64,000 nt of DNA, from assembly GCF_910596095.1 (NCBI RefSeq), contig NC_056550.1:17330501-17394500 (forward strand), given 5' to 3'. Below the pieces are notes generated by a model. It searched no databases and was not told the origin of the DNA. It saw only the letters and a program-made list of their open reading frames with translations. Positions 24,501 through 38,599 of this stretch are shown here, one piece after another (position 1 is the first letter of the stretch; each line of letters begins with the position of its first letter). The position numbers and the translations under genes are program-made. This DNA is from Thunnus maccoyii (Eukaryota; Chordata; Actinopteri; Scombriformes; Scombridae).

Positions 24501-25124
24501 CATTATAGTAATTATCATGTATAATTGGATGGCACTTAAACACATAAAACTTTGCACAATTATTAAACTTTTTTTAACATCTCATCCAAATGATAAGGAT
24601 AAATAATACTTTTATTGGAGTTCTCTCTAAATCTTCTCATCTGCCTTCTTCTGTTACCAAAACCAAGAAATATGCACATAACTACAACTACTAAAAGAAT
24701 TCACAGTGTTACAATACATCAGCAGGCAACTTTTAAAACCATTTACTTCACGTTTGTATCTTAAGTATTTAACCTTCACACTCAAATGTTTTCTGAATTA
24801 GATTTTAAGACATGTCTTGGTTAAATAAACATAACTGCAAACAAACAAAACTTTCCAAAACTTCTATATAGAACCACTGCAACATTAGCTAAGATAAAGA
24901 AGCATGAGTATCAATAAAATAGTCCTCATAAGACAAGTGAATATTATGACTATGAAAAGCAAGCACTGTCAAAATAGTGCCCAAAATATAACAATTCCAA
25001 TTAGTAATGAGCTCTTTGATTTGAATAGTTAATTCCTAGTGAACTAGAAATTATTCTTAGAGCCTTAGTGTTGCAAAACTCAAACACTGGAATTTTTACA
25101 AGTATGCAATCACTGCTCTGACTG

Positions 25125-25279
25125 AATTTCAATTTCAATTCCAATTTTATTCATATAGCTACAAATCATAACAAATGTTATCTGAGGGCACTTTTCACAT
25201 AGAGCAGTTCTAGAGCGTACTCTTTAATTTACAGAGACAGCAACAAAGGAAAAACTCCCCTTTAACAAGAAGACACCTT
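25125..25279 (+). repeat. SINE-like retroposon fragment
   Basis: It starts with a repeated TTTCAATT word and TTTTATTCATATAG. It continues through TATCTGAGGGCACTTTTCA, AGAGCAGTTCTAGAGCGTAC and GGAAAAACTCCCCTTTAACA. I recognise this order as a very abundant teleost short retroposon or LINE-tail repeat. The copy is moderately diverged and its end is truncated. Confidence 0.65.
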
Positions 25280-25310
25280 CGCAAAAAGTAACTAACTCAA
25301 GATATTTCAA

Positions 25311-26064
25311 CAGTGTTGGGAAGGTTACTTTTGAAATGTAATAGGTTACAGATAACTACCCCTTTTACCCTGTTAAAAATGTATATATGTTTTTTAATTA
25401 CTTCATCATGGTAATGTAACTTATTACATTTGATTCTAACAAATGTTTTAAAATGGATGATAAAGTTGAAAACTCTTAAAAACATAAATTTAAACCAGGC
25501 AGTGTAAAACTGAAATTTATGACAGTACTCAACACTGATTACTATCAAACCTTTATTAAAAGTTCTTCAATATAACTTGAATTAAGATTGGAATGTTTTG
25601 ATTCTAGAGCACAACCACCAAAACAAATCACAAATGTAGATCACAAACAACAAACTGACAGCAGTAAAGGAAAAAAATATAACCATAACCTCAAACCAAG
25701 TCCACATTCAGGTCAACTCCACGCTGTGTGGTGATACATCTATCAATAGGGCTGGGTACTGTTTATAGTTTTTGACACTGCTTCCTGAATGACTCTTTTT
25801 AAAAACCTCTTTATTTATTTTATTTTATTTTTTTTTTATTCACAGAAAATTCTGAGGTCATATACAGATTTAAAATAAACAAAAATCTTTGCATAGCTTC
25901 TAAAATATTGATTTTAACAAAAAGAAAATTACAAGAAAATATGCAAAGCAACAGAATGAATGTTATATTCTACATATAAGCTTTTTACCAAAAAGAAAAA
26001 AATTGGATGTAACCCCTTTGTAATCACCAACATTTTGATTAGTAACTGTAATTTAATTGCATAC
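25311..26064 (+). mobile_element. Non-autonomous DNA-transposon-like element, degraded
   Basis: It opens with CAGTGTTGGGAAGGTTACTTT, then has repeated words of the form AATGTAATAGGTTACAG and TGTAACTTATTACATTTGATT. It ends with TGTAACCCCTTTGTAATCA and AGTAACTGTAATTTAATTGC. The opening and the alternating TGTAAC/TTAC words match a widespread fish MITE-type family. No intact terminal inverted repeat pair or transposase is visible, so the boundaries are approximate. Confidence 0.5.
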
Positions 26065-29000
26065 ACACATGCTTTTTGTCTCTGAGCTACAGCTTAAGTC
26101 ACTTTTCAGTCTTCCACTTATATTTTCAATCAGTCACGCCATGTTGTTATATCTGTTGACTGTATTCTCCATGGATAGCCAACTAAAATGAAGTAAAGCT
26201 GGTTTGTGGGCAGGAACTGTAGTCAACCCCCCGAGGAAGAGAGAAGACAAACATGATAAGAGGCTGTTGGTAAAATTACAGACTGCAGGCAGCCCTTAAT
26301 AGAGTTCAGCTTAGGGTTGAGGGAAGTAAGGTCAGTCAGTCATCGTGGCTTCTACACTGATGTTCATGCTTCCTGCATTCCTGAACACCAATGTCAACAG
26401 GAAAAGAGGCTATGCGTCAAGTATAATGTAATATTACATTAAGTTCAACCTCTTAAACTAAAATTCTGAGAAGATAAACATGCAAAGATAACTTTATTGT
26501 ACTTTATATCCACAAAGAATATTCATTTTAATAATACTGATCCCACATTAACAAAGCATGAGGGAGTTGTATGACGCCAATACAAACTCAGATGATTGAC
26601 GATTATCAACCCTCTCTGCTGTGCTAACCACGCTCATTAGCACCGAATAAACATACCGCCGTGCTAGAAACCTGTGTAGTCGATACGTATTTCATAAAGG
26701 TTGTGACACACCATTGAAAATTCAGCCTCGTTCAGATTTATTTTACATGCTATAGTAGCAATAGTGGACAAATAAACCACATAAACCAGCTTTACATACT
26801 TTTGGATTTTTTGCACTATTACACAGGTCTGGACATGGGGATTCAGACTTCTGTGAACATTTGATTTATGGACCCTTCAGCGTTCAGTTTGGCGGAGCCA
26901 TTCTTGACCTGAGTCTCTAAAGCTTTAGTTTAGAACAAGTGCTATGGGATCCAGCGCTCTAATTCAACTTTCAAGCCTGCTGAAAGGAAACAGTAATTGT
27001 GTGCCTCATGTACATTTTCCTTTTCCCATGGTCTATGAGCAATCAGATGTAATATCCCGCCTGTAAATCTCTCTATCACAAGCGCCTGCCAGCCCAGGGA
27101 GGAGTTGGCTTGTCCCTCAGGTTGCTCGCTTCACATCATAAATCCCAGACCATCTGAGCTCAATCTGTCTTTCAGATCCGTGAAATGCCAAGGCTACCTC
27201 AAGGCCTTGGTTTCCACAAGTGTTGGTCTCATATCAAATGTGGTGTATGTGTGTGTGAATGTGTGAGTGATCTGCTGGGAGACATTTTGTTCACTCTACA
27301 CCTGCAACAATCTCAACATGTGGAGTTAACAGCTACAGTATGGTCTGTCACATAATAATATCTTTAAATGTCAATAACCTCTCCAAAAACATACTAAGAT
27401 TGACATTTCTGTGTTTCATTACAGTCCTATAATTTCCCTTCTTGATTGGTGTCACCTTAAAATACAGGCACCAAACAGTAAATGTAACATCTATACAACA
27501 ACGCACAAAGAGAACCTAAAGAGATACGTGTTCTTTTCTGACAAACATCAACTCCATATACAGGCTCTCTTTCAAGAAAACCCCACAGTTTATTACATGT
27601 GTGCACATGCACTGTGTCCAATTCCAAATAAATTCACAATACAAAGCAGTTGGAGCTCACCACACCTTGGCAGAAAGTTACCCAGTTGATATTCAAGAAA
27701 AGGTAAGAGAGAGAAGCATGCCAAGAAATTGTGAGACTTAATGCATGAATGAGTTTGCCACAGGCTGATCCCTGTCACTTCTCTCAACTGTTTGTATGCT
27801 AAAGACTGATAAAGATAATGAAGGCCTTTTGTGTAATATAGAGTTGTTATAACTGACACTCAGGCCATGAAACTCACATAATGAGCCCATGGATGTACCG
27901 TATAAAACCATGTAAAGGATGTGTTTAAGAGTGACTTGACCATATAGCTTTTTTTTAGAGCACCACAACAGTGTGGTGGTTAGCTTTGGCTGTGAAGGGT
28001 ATAACAGTGTTCACATCATCACACATGTGCCTTTTGTGCACTGCAATAAACTCCTGAAAAAGAGCATCTAGAGAAAATTAGAGAATAATTTATTCTTAGT
28101 TTTATTTCCATGGTATGTGAAAAGTAATACAAAGCGTTCTCTCTGTTGTCTTTAATGATGTAATTGCTCCCTCTCTCTACATATTGAGTTCTCAAAGGTG
28201 CAATTAATATCTATTACAGTATGTTTGCATCCCAGAAACTCCTGGTGATGAAAGGTGTGCTGTGAAAGATAACACCTTGATAGCGAATATGAGAGCACCA
28301 TCTTCTCGATTTCATGTCCACACCTTATAAATAGAAACTTAAATGATCCTGTTGATGTGCTGAAGCCACCATCATCTTCACCTTTGTCCACTGAAAGAAG
28401 TGTTTTCACCTTTTTTTTCATTTCTTGTCTGTTTATTTCTACATTCTAAATGTCTAACACACAGTCAATGTTTAGTGCTCAGCTTGTGTCTCAACTCCAG
28501 GCCTACTCCCCAGCAGACCTGCATTTAGTGTCTGAAAGGTGTTTGTGATAACCATCATTTTCTGTCATTTGATGCATGTTAAAACAGCCCCCGTAGTTTA
28601 GGCCTGTAATATCTTTCCCCCTCAGATGTCACAGCGTTTTCATTAGGCCTGGCGCTGGGCTTGCTGGGGCTCATTATGGCCCTGGATAACCCTTTAAAGA
28701 CACACCACGAGCGCCCGGGCTTACCTAAAAGGCTGACGTTAATGCCTATGGTGAGCTTTGTCTCTCCACACCCAGTCTTCAAGAGACAAGAATTGTATCA
28801 ACTACAAAGAATGGCATACTTCTCTTCGTCTACTGAAATTGTAACATCAGTGATTGAGCCATGATTATATCGGATGTGGAATTAACAAATTTCTTTGGAT
28901 TAAAAGTGCAACTATGAGTTATAGCCAGAAGGTGTAGAAGTCGCAGTGTTTGCCTGTTGCTTTGCACACACCTCCTTGATGAATATGTCACACTTTTCTT

Positions 29001-29414
29001 TAATGACAGACCAAAGGCTTGTTGCAAGCCACCCCTCACACCCAGACTGATTGATCTGGGTAATATGATGCTGCATGTCTGAAGATAAAACACAAGCATG
29101 ATGAACGCGGCGATCCCGTCAATCTTCTTTCTGTTGACCAGGCAGCTTTTAACCCGAGTCTGTAACATGCCATTAGATCCTTCCTGACGCCCTACCCTTG
29201 TTTGCTTTGAGCCAAGCTAACACTTGACACACCAACATTTTTTGTTTTCAGCAAGACCATCTAATGACTGCATGCAAAGGTTTTGTAAGTGCTGCCCTGT
29301 AGGAGTGACTGTAATATCACGTCTCAGTGAAGGAACCACGGGGCATCTGTCTGACCAGGTCGCTGTCAAAGAGCAACCTACGTATCAGTAGCAGCGATGG
29401 GTCATCAGGTGGAG

Positions 29415-29426
29415 AGGTCATGACCT
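29415..29426. promoter_or_regulatory. Palindromic AGGTCA element (TREpal/IR0)
   Basis: The 12-bp sequence AGGTCATGACCT is a perfect inverted repeat of the nuclear-receptor half site with no spacer, the classic palindromic thyroid or retinoid receptor element. It lies 2.4 kb upstream of the arhgap44 ATG. Function is inferred from the motif only. Confidence 0.4.
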
Positions 29427-31669
29427 GAGAGAGGGCTTCATTAGGCGAACTGGGGGCCAATTAGTCCCCAGCAGCCCAGAAGAGGAACATTAGAGTGAGA
29501 GAAAGAGCATTCAGTCATCCCACTCAGTGACAGGAACAGCAGGAGACCAGATGAAAAATTGTCACTCAATTTTTTTTTTCTTGTTGTGCTCTCACAAAAT
29601 GCCACACTGCAAATTGATGTTAAACCTGGGACATCTTTAATGATATTTGGGGGTTGAAATCCATCTCATGTTCCCATTGTAGTTTGACTTTATGTTCGCC
29701 CTTCCTGTTTCTCAACATGAGGGGATACCGTTCATTGCGGAGGGATTACGGGTGAAGGTGGCCAGCGGATGTGAAGAATCATCCATGCTGATTTAGAAGT
29801 GTCCAGAGACCCTCTACAGCAGTACGTTTTGGGGGTTGGGTTGAGAGTCATGAAGAGCCCTGGAGATGCTTTAAGAAAGGCTCCATGCTATGGGGGTGGG
29901 AGGGGGGGCAGAGTGTGTGTGTGTGTGTGTCTGGACTGGGACTGGCCAGTTTGTCTGAGTAGCGACTAATGAAAACAAATGATCTGACAAGGTCAAAAGG
30001 TTGAGATCAAGGCTGAAGGATCCTCCTCCCCTCTCAATTTCCAACTTGGGAGATTAATGAGGGCAGAGAACAGCCATTTCTCTGTATCATTTACTCCCTG
30101 AGGCCTCTGAACCCTATGGCAGTGGTGTGCAGCCCACCTGTTGGCCCATCTAGGCCTTATGACACTGAGCCAGAGGGCATCACTCCTTACTGAGGACTGT
30201 AACTGCTCTGTCCTGTTCACAACACAGACAGCAGCATATTGTATTATCAAAGCTCTAGCCAAAGGCACCAATAGCCTCCTTAGTATTAGGTCCATTTTTT
30301 CAAACTTTCTAAGCAATACAAAGTAGTTGTGGTCACTATTCTATCAGTGTTTCACCTGCATAAGGGAATTAATATTTAAACATTACATTTTAATGTGTGA
30401 CCTGCCTCTTAAAGAAAATGATATGGAAAATTCTAGCAGCCTCGGCCATGTGACTAATGAACACACTTTTTAATTTCACGGTTGTTGAAACTCAGCAGAT
30501 AACATACACACAAGACAAGCAAAGCTATTCATAACGTTTTACACGGCATGTCATTCATGTTTGAACTCATTACGTGGAAACAGCTATCCTAAGTAAACAG
30601 CCCAGCCAGTCATGATCCTGAATGCTGCTGCCTCACGCTGAAGATGTGAAGTGGTTTATAAGACAAGACTGCTCCCTTCTGGACAGTTAAACTCAAAGCA
30701 GCACAGAGACAAATGCATCACAACTCAGTAAGAATGAACCATGACTCATAACTGAATTCACTAATAAAAAATGCATTCTGCTTATTTTGGCAATGTTAAT
30801 ACACTAGTATAAAATTATTTTATTTATTATAAAAACGTATTTTAAAACCTTATGTATTAGTCTTATCATAATTAACAATAATACTATGACCACAACATCT
30901 TTAATTAAAGTACGGAATATTTTATTTTTTCTTTAACTTGTTCTTAGATTTTAATATTGGTTGGTGTCGCTTGGTGTCATTTAGTTGCATTGGCACATAA
31001 AGGACACTAGATGGAGACGAAAGCTAAGATGAGTCACAGTAATGAGGGTTTTAGTGGACACTTTGTGCTGCCTTTGTGTACATGATCATTTTCCCACTAT
31101 ATTAGGGGGTTGTAATATGATAGAATAGCTCATTGTTCCATGAAAAAATGTCTTTATAAAACATTACAAAACCTATTTAATTTCCAACGTGATGGCAATT
31201 TATGACCTTTTTTTTTTTTTTTTTTTTAAATTTCAGACAATGCAAAGCTCCAGATTCAGCTGTAATTGCGTTTTCCAACACACTTGACTGAATTTCTTTG
31301 TTATCAGTTGTTCAGGATTTCATCAACATTATAACCCCATTACATTTTTGTAGCCAACTGCTAAAGTCTAGGTTGTTAAAATAGGCTTCAACACAATTAA
31401 ACATGTATTAAGATGTGTGATTACGCCTTATAGCCCTTTGGGAACCGTCAAAAAAAAAAAAAAATTAAGGCTCTGCCTTGATTTACTACATTTCCCACAC
31501 TGCATTGCTGCGCAGCCGCTACTTGTCACTGCTGTCGCTCTCTGCCTGTGAGTGCCCACGGTGAATTGGTCCAGCATCCCTGCGCAGGCAATGGGGCAAA
31601 TGTAGATGTAAAAAAAATCCTTTGAAAATATGTAATCGTGGGATAAGTTTTCGGCGTTGGCAGGTTGAG

Positions 31670-31777
31670 ATGAGGGAAGGAAAATACGGCAGATTGGATT
31701 TTGTGCTGCGCCTCTGTGAAGCACGGACCGTTATTTTGAGAGAAATAATGCGGAATATTTCCCCCTGTAGGTGTTAA
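31670..31777 (+). promoter_or_regulatory. Upstream ORF in the arhgap44 leader
   Basis: An ATG at 31670 opens a 35-codon frame ending in TAA at 31775-31777, 15 nt before the main ATG. A second in-frame ATG at 31748 would give a 9-codon version. Whether it is transcribed depends on the start site, which is unknown. Confidence 0.4.
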
Positions 31778-31792
31778 CGCAGAAAATTCAAG

Positions 31793-31845
31793 ATGAAGAA
31801 GCAGTTCAATCGGATGCGACAGCTCGCCAACCAAACGGTGGGAAG
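31793..31845 (+). CDS. arhgap44: arhgap44 coding exon 1
   Basis: It encodes residues 1-18, MKKQFNRMRQLANQTVGR, the amphipathic start of the BAR domain, identical in mammals. The ATG has A at -3. The donor is AG|GTAAGC and the Arg18 codon is split. Confidence 0.95.
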
Positions 31846-34800
31846 GTAAGCAAACCCCTCTCCGTGCGCTATTCTCGCCGGGCCAAGTCAAAGGGAAAGA
31901 GAAAGCCCCTGTATGGCCCCAATAGCATGTGAATCATATCTATGCAAATATGATTTCTGTTATAGGCTATGTTATTATGTTGATGTATAGAACAGACAAT
32001 GGTCAATGCAATCTGACTATAACTGAGAGGAACAAAGAATAGCCCATGTTTAAAACGCCTGTAGTGCTCCTATGCGTAATGTCCATTGGAATAGGCTACC
32101 GCATAGGTAGCGTGTAGGCGCATTGCCCCAGTACAACCTGCCCACGGAAACACATTAAATATAGAGAATCGCAGTATCACAGAAGATCACACTGAGACGA
32201 GCGCCTCTTTTACACCAGGTATCACCCCTGGTGTCTGAAAAAAATGCTATTGTGAAGTTATGTTTTGATTTAATCTACCTCCTGTCATCAGACCTGTCAA
32301 TAGGTGAAGATGATGCAGACTGATGCGGTGTGGGCTGCGACGTGAGGGAAAATGGAAAAGGCGCAATGTTTTCATTACGCAGTAATGTCAGCTGTTAGGG
32401 AAGCACCTCATAGGCGTGGGTTATCAAGTCCATGAATTCCTGAAGGTCGTGTTCCACATCTGGCACTTAGCCTATCTAACATACCTCTTATCTTTATACC
32501 CATAAAGATAATGCTTTATCATTCTATTAGTTCCAACAAGATAACTAAATGAGAGGGGGAAGGTATTTTCCATCCCTCTCCTCACAGGTGTACAAGCACC
32601 ATGTCTTCTATGTCCTATCCAGCATCTGGCTGGTTCTGAAATCCTTCTCCACCTTCAGGAATAGATGCTTTGTGACCTTTTACACAGGTCCTATGGGTTT
32701 ATCACTCTACCCCCACCCTGTTTGGCAGAGCAGCTTGTCAAGCAGTGCTGGGGCAGAAGGTGTTCTCTGCTCTGCACCGGGGGATTAGGACCAGGATGTG
32801 TGGGTCATTATTATTACAAGGCTGTGTGAGTGGCGTGCACACCTTGCAGGCTCTGTTTCTGCTATCATTGTCAGTTAGCCCTTGGTTCAGGCTGTTTTTT
32901 CTAGCACTCCAGTCTCTTTATAATCATTTCTGTGTGACTCATTAGAGAGTGTGTGTGGGTGTGATTCTGGATGTGTGTGTGGGCAGGTGGGTTGTGGTTC
33001 TTAATACGAGCTGAGAAGGTACTGTATAGGACAGTTCCTTGCTGTATGTGTGCGCACTTATATAGCATAATTTGAACGCATTCCTCACATGTAGTGCATG
33101 CCAATGCTGTTGTGAGTATAAATATAAAGTATATTCTTCTCAAACTCTGCTGTTTTCTTAAGCTGTCTGTCTAAGAGCAGCAACAGCAACCCGCAGAGGT
33201 GGTCTGCCTGTACCACCAAGCCATAATGAGCAACAGCATTCTCCCTGAACAGTCCTGGCCCCCCTGCTACTGTTCACAGCCATGACTGCCACTCTTGAAC
33301 CCTCAAATCAAAGCATAATCAGAAATGTACCATTATACACTGTCCATTGCTTCATTCTGAGGGGAGCTTCTGTGACACAACATTTGATTTGAGCTTTGGA
33401 TCAGTGCAAGAAGTAACAGGTCTTACCCCCTGTTCACCTTGAACATCCCTTGGTGGGAGAGATGGAAAGAAAGGCAACCAACTCTTGCAAACCTGGGCTG
33501 GCGAGTTAAATTTCAATGACACAAGACCACACAAAGCTTTCTCATTATGGACAAGAGTTGTGATTTATGCTAACACGTCTTGGTCCCAGTGTTTGTCCAC
33601 TCAAAGTAGAAATACACACAATCATGTTACCGTAAAGTGATTTGGATAAAATTGTCCATTAAAACTGTTTTTATCTTGCCAAGAAATTAACAATCTGGAG
33701 GGGTCTGTGCTCCTTAAAAGTCGTGATGCTCTTCTTGTTTATTGCCATCTTGTTTCGTGCGAACAGATTTTTATTATGTTTGCATCCCAACCAAGAAGTG
33801 TGATAATGACACTTGACAGTACCACCCACAGAGGAGGAATGTATGTGCATATATGTGTTTGGATGCATGTTTGGATCCATGTGTCCTTGCACACACACAC
33901 ACACGCATGCCTTACTCTCTTAGTGCAGCTGGTGGAGTCAGACAAATGTATGTACTGTACGTGCAGATTAATGAGACAGATTAACGTACGCATTCACACA
34001 ACAAACATTCCCATCATGCTACATTTCTACTACACTCATGGTTTTCTTCACACAAGACTTGAGCATCGTCTTTTTTTGCGGAGGAGGAGAATGGCGTCTT
34101 GATTGTAGTGGAAATGTGGTGAACACATCCCATGCAGATAGTGTGTAACTGTAAGTGAGATGTTTCAGGTTTAAAGTAGCTGTCTTTTCATATTCTCTGA
34201 TCAATTACAAGGCTCCTTGTAGCAGTATAAATGTTACCCTGCATTAGCAAATCCAGAAACTGTCTGATAATTAATGATTTCACCAGCATTACATCAGAAT
34301 TATGCTCCTTCCTGCAATCACTGAGATTTACTTTCGTTCTGCTGACTCAAGCTTCACTTATCATCAGTGAGGAAAGGGGTTACAGTGGTTTGAGCATTTG
34401 ACCTTCCTGAACCTCAGCAGTCTTAGTGGAGCCGTTAATACCACGGACCAGTCTTCAGTCTCTTCCAACCAACTTAACAAATCCAGAAGAAGCAGACCAC
34501 CATGTTGGAAATGGAATGAGTTAAATATAGCTGCTTACTCTGCTCATTGCTTTCTGGCATGTAATGGCGAGTGTTTCTCCATTAACAGTATTGGCGTGGG
34601 TCTTTTTTTTTTATGTGTCTTATATGCGATGGAGATTGAAGGTCTTCTTTCAGTGGGGGGTTGGCGATCAGGTGTGCTGTGTCAGCATCTCTCTGGCTCT
34701 CCAAGGCTGCTGCTGCTGCTGCTGCTGCTGCCGCCTGCCTGGGTGACATCCATGTCATGTGATCTGCAGCTTGACCAATCACCTCTGTGGAGCAATTCAC

Positions 34801-37800
34801 TTCATACTGGAGGATGTGCAGCCATGCATACTCTATAGCTTAAAGAAATGTGTTGTGGTACAGTGGGAGAGACAAAAGGGTGTCAGAGCTCTTTGAAGCG
34901 AGGAAACAAGCCTGACTTTGTGTAAGCTTTCATTTTGTTATGTTTTGTCAACCTAAGCCATACATTCAACCTTAATTAAGACCATCATTTACTTGTTAGA
35001 ATTCATTTACAAGGCCACCGAACTTGTCTTTAAAATGCATTGTGATGCTTTTGATGCCCTTACACAAGCCAGGAAAAGATTACTTTGGTTCAGCCATCTC
35101 CCACCCTCCATTTCTCTTGACCTATTTCTCTATTCCCAACTCACTGCCCTATCTAGGTCTAAGACAGCCTGGTAAAAGATTCCATGATACAAGTCTGTTA
35201 AAATGCAGACTTCTACACGCCTTACAATAAGTGAGTTTTACACATGGAAGGAAAAAAGCAAAAAATAACATTCCTTTTATTCATGTCTTCATACTTCTAA
35301 AGGCCACCACTATCTCCATCCTAAACCTCCTCACAAATTGCCTATCGGCCCCACCCATCTTCACACTCTGCATCACTCACCTGTATGAAGTTCACCAACG
35401 CCACTAGTGTGTGGTTATAGCATTCTTCTTGCTCACGCCTTTAGGGTAGACTTAATCTCACCACACTGTGCTGCAATCATCAGAAAATGGCAGCCATTTG
35501 CGGGTTGGGGAGATGAGTTGTAGACACTTTCTCTCTCCTGCATCGTCTCGCTCTCTCTCAGTTTCTCTTTTCGTTCCTTCCGCCATTGTGACGGAGTAGG
35601 TGAATGTGTTAATGATGAGCTTGTGTGCTGGCCTCTTATAGAGTGTCCATTGGGAGAACAAGTGGGACATTGGGAGAGTAAGAAGGACACAGCGCAAACA
35701 TTATAAAATGTGTCTGTGCATGCATGGTTTGTGTACTTCAGTGTCGATTGACAGAAAATTATTGTTTTGTAACTGTTTTGATAATCGATAAACTTTTTTG
35801 TTCATTCTTTCAGCAAAATACAAAATATTAACTGGTTCTAGCTTCTCAAATGTGATGATTTAATGCTTTTCTTTGTCATACATGAGAGTAAAGTGAATAT
35901 CTTTCGGTTTTGGACTGTTGGTCAGACAAAACAAAATACTCAACATTTTTCACTGCTTTTTGACATTTTATAGACAAAACAATTCAACGATTAATTGAGA
36001 AAATAATAATAAGTTGTAGCCCTACTACACTGAGAAGTTTGTATATTAGTGTGCTAATGTGTTGAGTTCTTCCTTTGCTTTAACACTGACAAATTGCCAG
36101 AAAAGTTAATACATTAATCTTTCATGTATCCCTGAATATATTAATCTTGTAAACAAATTTCTGTTGCATAAAGAAGAACCATTTTCGCCTGTTTTTACAT
36201 TCAGCACAGGGTTAGCACATGAGTACCTCTTGGCAAAAACATGTGCTGTATTCTAAAGGAGCATATGGTAGATGACAGGTAACATGAGATATATAGACGG
36301 CAACCCTGGTGAATGCCAATGCAGCATCTCCTCCTCTTCTCCTCCTCCACCTCGTTGCCTTCATTCGCTGGCTTAGCAGATGAGACACTGTGGAGATCTC
36401 AGAGAAGTGGCCTTCGCAGAGCAGTTGATTCACTGCTCTCCTGGGTTTTCTTTTGTATAGTTTCTGGTTGATCACATTGTTAAATCTTGACTGGAAAGTA
36501 CACTCTCAGCATATTATGTAACAAGTCAAGGTCCTTTCATGAGTTTTAGGCAATGGTCATTACCAATCAGAAATGAATCATTACTTGTGTTCTAGATCAT
36601 TTATCTTTATTTTAAGCCAGTGCCATTGCTGTAATTGTACAGTATTGTGCCATTCAGTGATAGTATCAGAGGTCCATGTTGATAACCCTCCCATAACCCC
36701 ATCAGTGCCTCTCAGAGACAGCATACTACAGGGTAGAGTTAGTGATAAAGGGCCTTTGTTAAGGGGCCATTTTGTCCATCAAAAGAGAGATGATGTAATA
36801 TCAGACAGAAGCGCCGTTTCTCCCTTTCCATGTCGCTGATTCCCTCAAAAGACTAATCTCTGAAAGAGCCCCTGTGCTGGTCCACTATAAACTCAGCAAT
36901 AGGGTTTTTTAAAAGCACATACTGTATGAAAGAAACAGCGCAGCATGCAAACAGCTTTAGGGATGGCTGCTTGATTTCAACAGACTCAATCCTCATTTGC
37001 ACTTTGATTTTCTCTCTGCCCCTATGGACTTGGTGTTTGTTAAAGTGGGTTTAATCTTGGTCACGATATGTGTCACGGATGTCAGTTGGTCATGATCTCA
37101 ACCCAACAGGAAGTGACCTTAGGGTCTGACAGAAATGTAGCAAATGAATCAGATGCATGTCGAGCTGCAAGGCATTCAGAAACAAGACAGGGTATAGAGG
37201 ATTTATTATGCTACTCGTTGATACTGTTAGCCTTGCTTTTGACAAACAATGTTTCAAATGAAAGTATTAAAGTAACATTATATGACACTCCTGACCTTTT
37301 TGATTATTAGGTTAAAAGTACGATGATTAGATTGGACTGTATTTGCAATAAACGGTTGGATTTAATAAACTTTCTGGTGTGAAAGTCATATCTTTGGTCC
37401 TCATAAAACAAACAGTTTAACCTAGTAAAAGCAGCGTTATGTAAAGTTAGTGTTGTAAAAATATTGAGAAAGCAATTACTTATTTTCACACATAGTGCTC
37501 CATGCACTTCTTTTAATTACTTTAATTCCTTAGTGGTTTACAACCCAAGGCCTTAGCTACTGTGCGTACAGTTATCTACTGTATAAGTCTGAGTAATAAT
37601 TAGCTATAAGTTAGAGTAGCTCTCCTAAGGAGACGGGCGACTCCCTATCAACATGCCCACTTCCTTCCATTCAAGAATGCCAATAGGCTGAAAACAGGAA
37701 GCACTAATCCACTAATAACAATTTCCTGTTTTGTTTACCTCTTATTGCCTTTGCTTTACTTTTTCATGTTAAATTTTAAGAGGAAGATTCTCCATCTCCC

Positions 37801-38084
37801 TTTTCTATACAGTAATGGTAAAATGTTTCAGTTGCCTTGGTTGCCTAGAAACGCTCATTTGGTATTAGGTGTTTCATCACATTCGTTTGGCATCAACAGC
37901 CCACAGAACATTTTCAAAAATGGTGGGGAAAATCATTTTTGAAACAACAAAGAAGGATGCCCTGTGAGTGTTTTTTTCATTCATGGACTGGATGGCAATA
38001 GAGCACAGAATTTATCTTTGTTGCCTCAATCTACTCCATCGTCTACTTGATGCTCCCTACTGGACGTGTGACATTGTTTAGGTG

Positions 38085-38159
<75 letters not shown>

Positions 38160-38554
38160 AGTGCATCTTGTGCAGATTATTCACCATGAATAAAGTTATT
38201 AGAGATAACTCACTGCTTGTGTTTCCAGTGAAATGCTGCTGAATGCTGCAGATTCTCTTTTTCCCTCTCTCTCTGGACACGTGTGTGTGTGCACGCGTGT
38301 GCATGTGTGTGTACACTCCTCTCACAGTTATTCTTGCATACTTAACAGAACTGTGACCTAGTTTGCTGGACAACTACAGTAAGTGGGTTTTTCTGTTTTA
38401 GTAACCTTGTATCCCATCAGCCCTCCACCTTGTCATTTGGGAGGAAACCAAGTGGGCCTCTGGATGCGTTTGCACGGCAAAGGTCTGGAAAAAAAAAAAC
38501 ATTCAATGGGGAAATATTCACAGAGCATCTCTTGCATGAATTCTGCTGTGTGTC

Positions 38555-38599
<45 letters not shown>

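Noticed and set aside
34582..34800. Minus-strand frame with a polyalanine run
   Set aside because: It arises from (CTG)8 in an intron, with no sign of a gene.
38026..38373. 115-codon minus-strand frame
   Set aside because: Most of it is His-Thr repeats from the CA side of a microsatellite.
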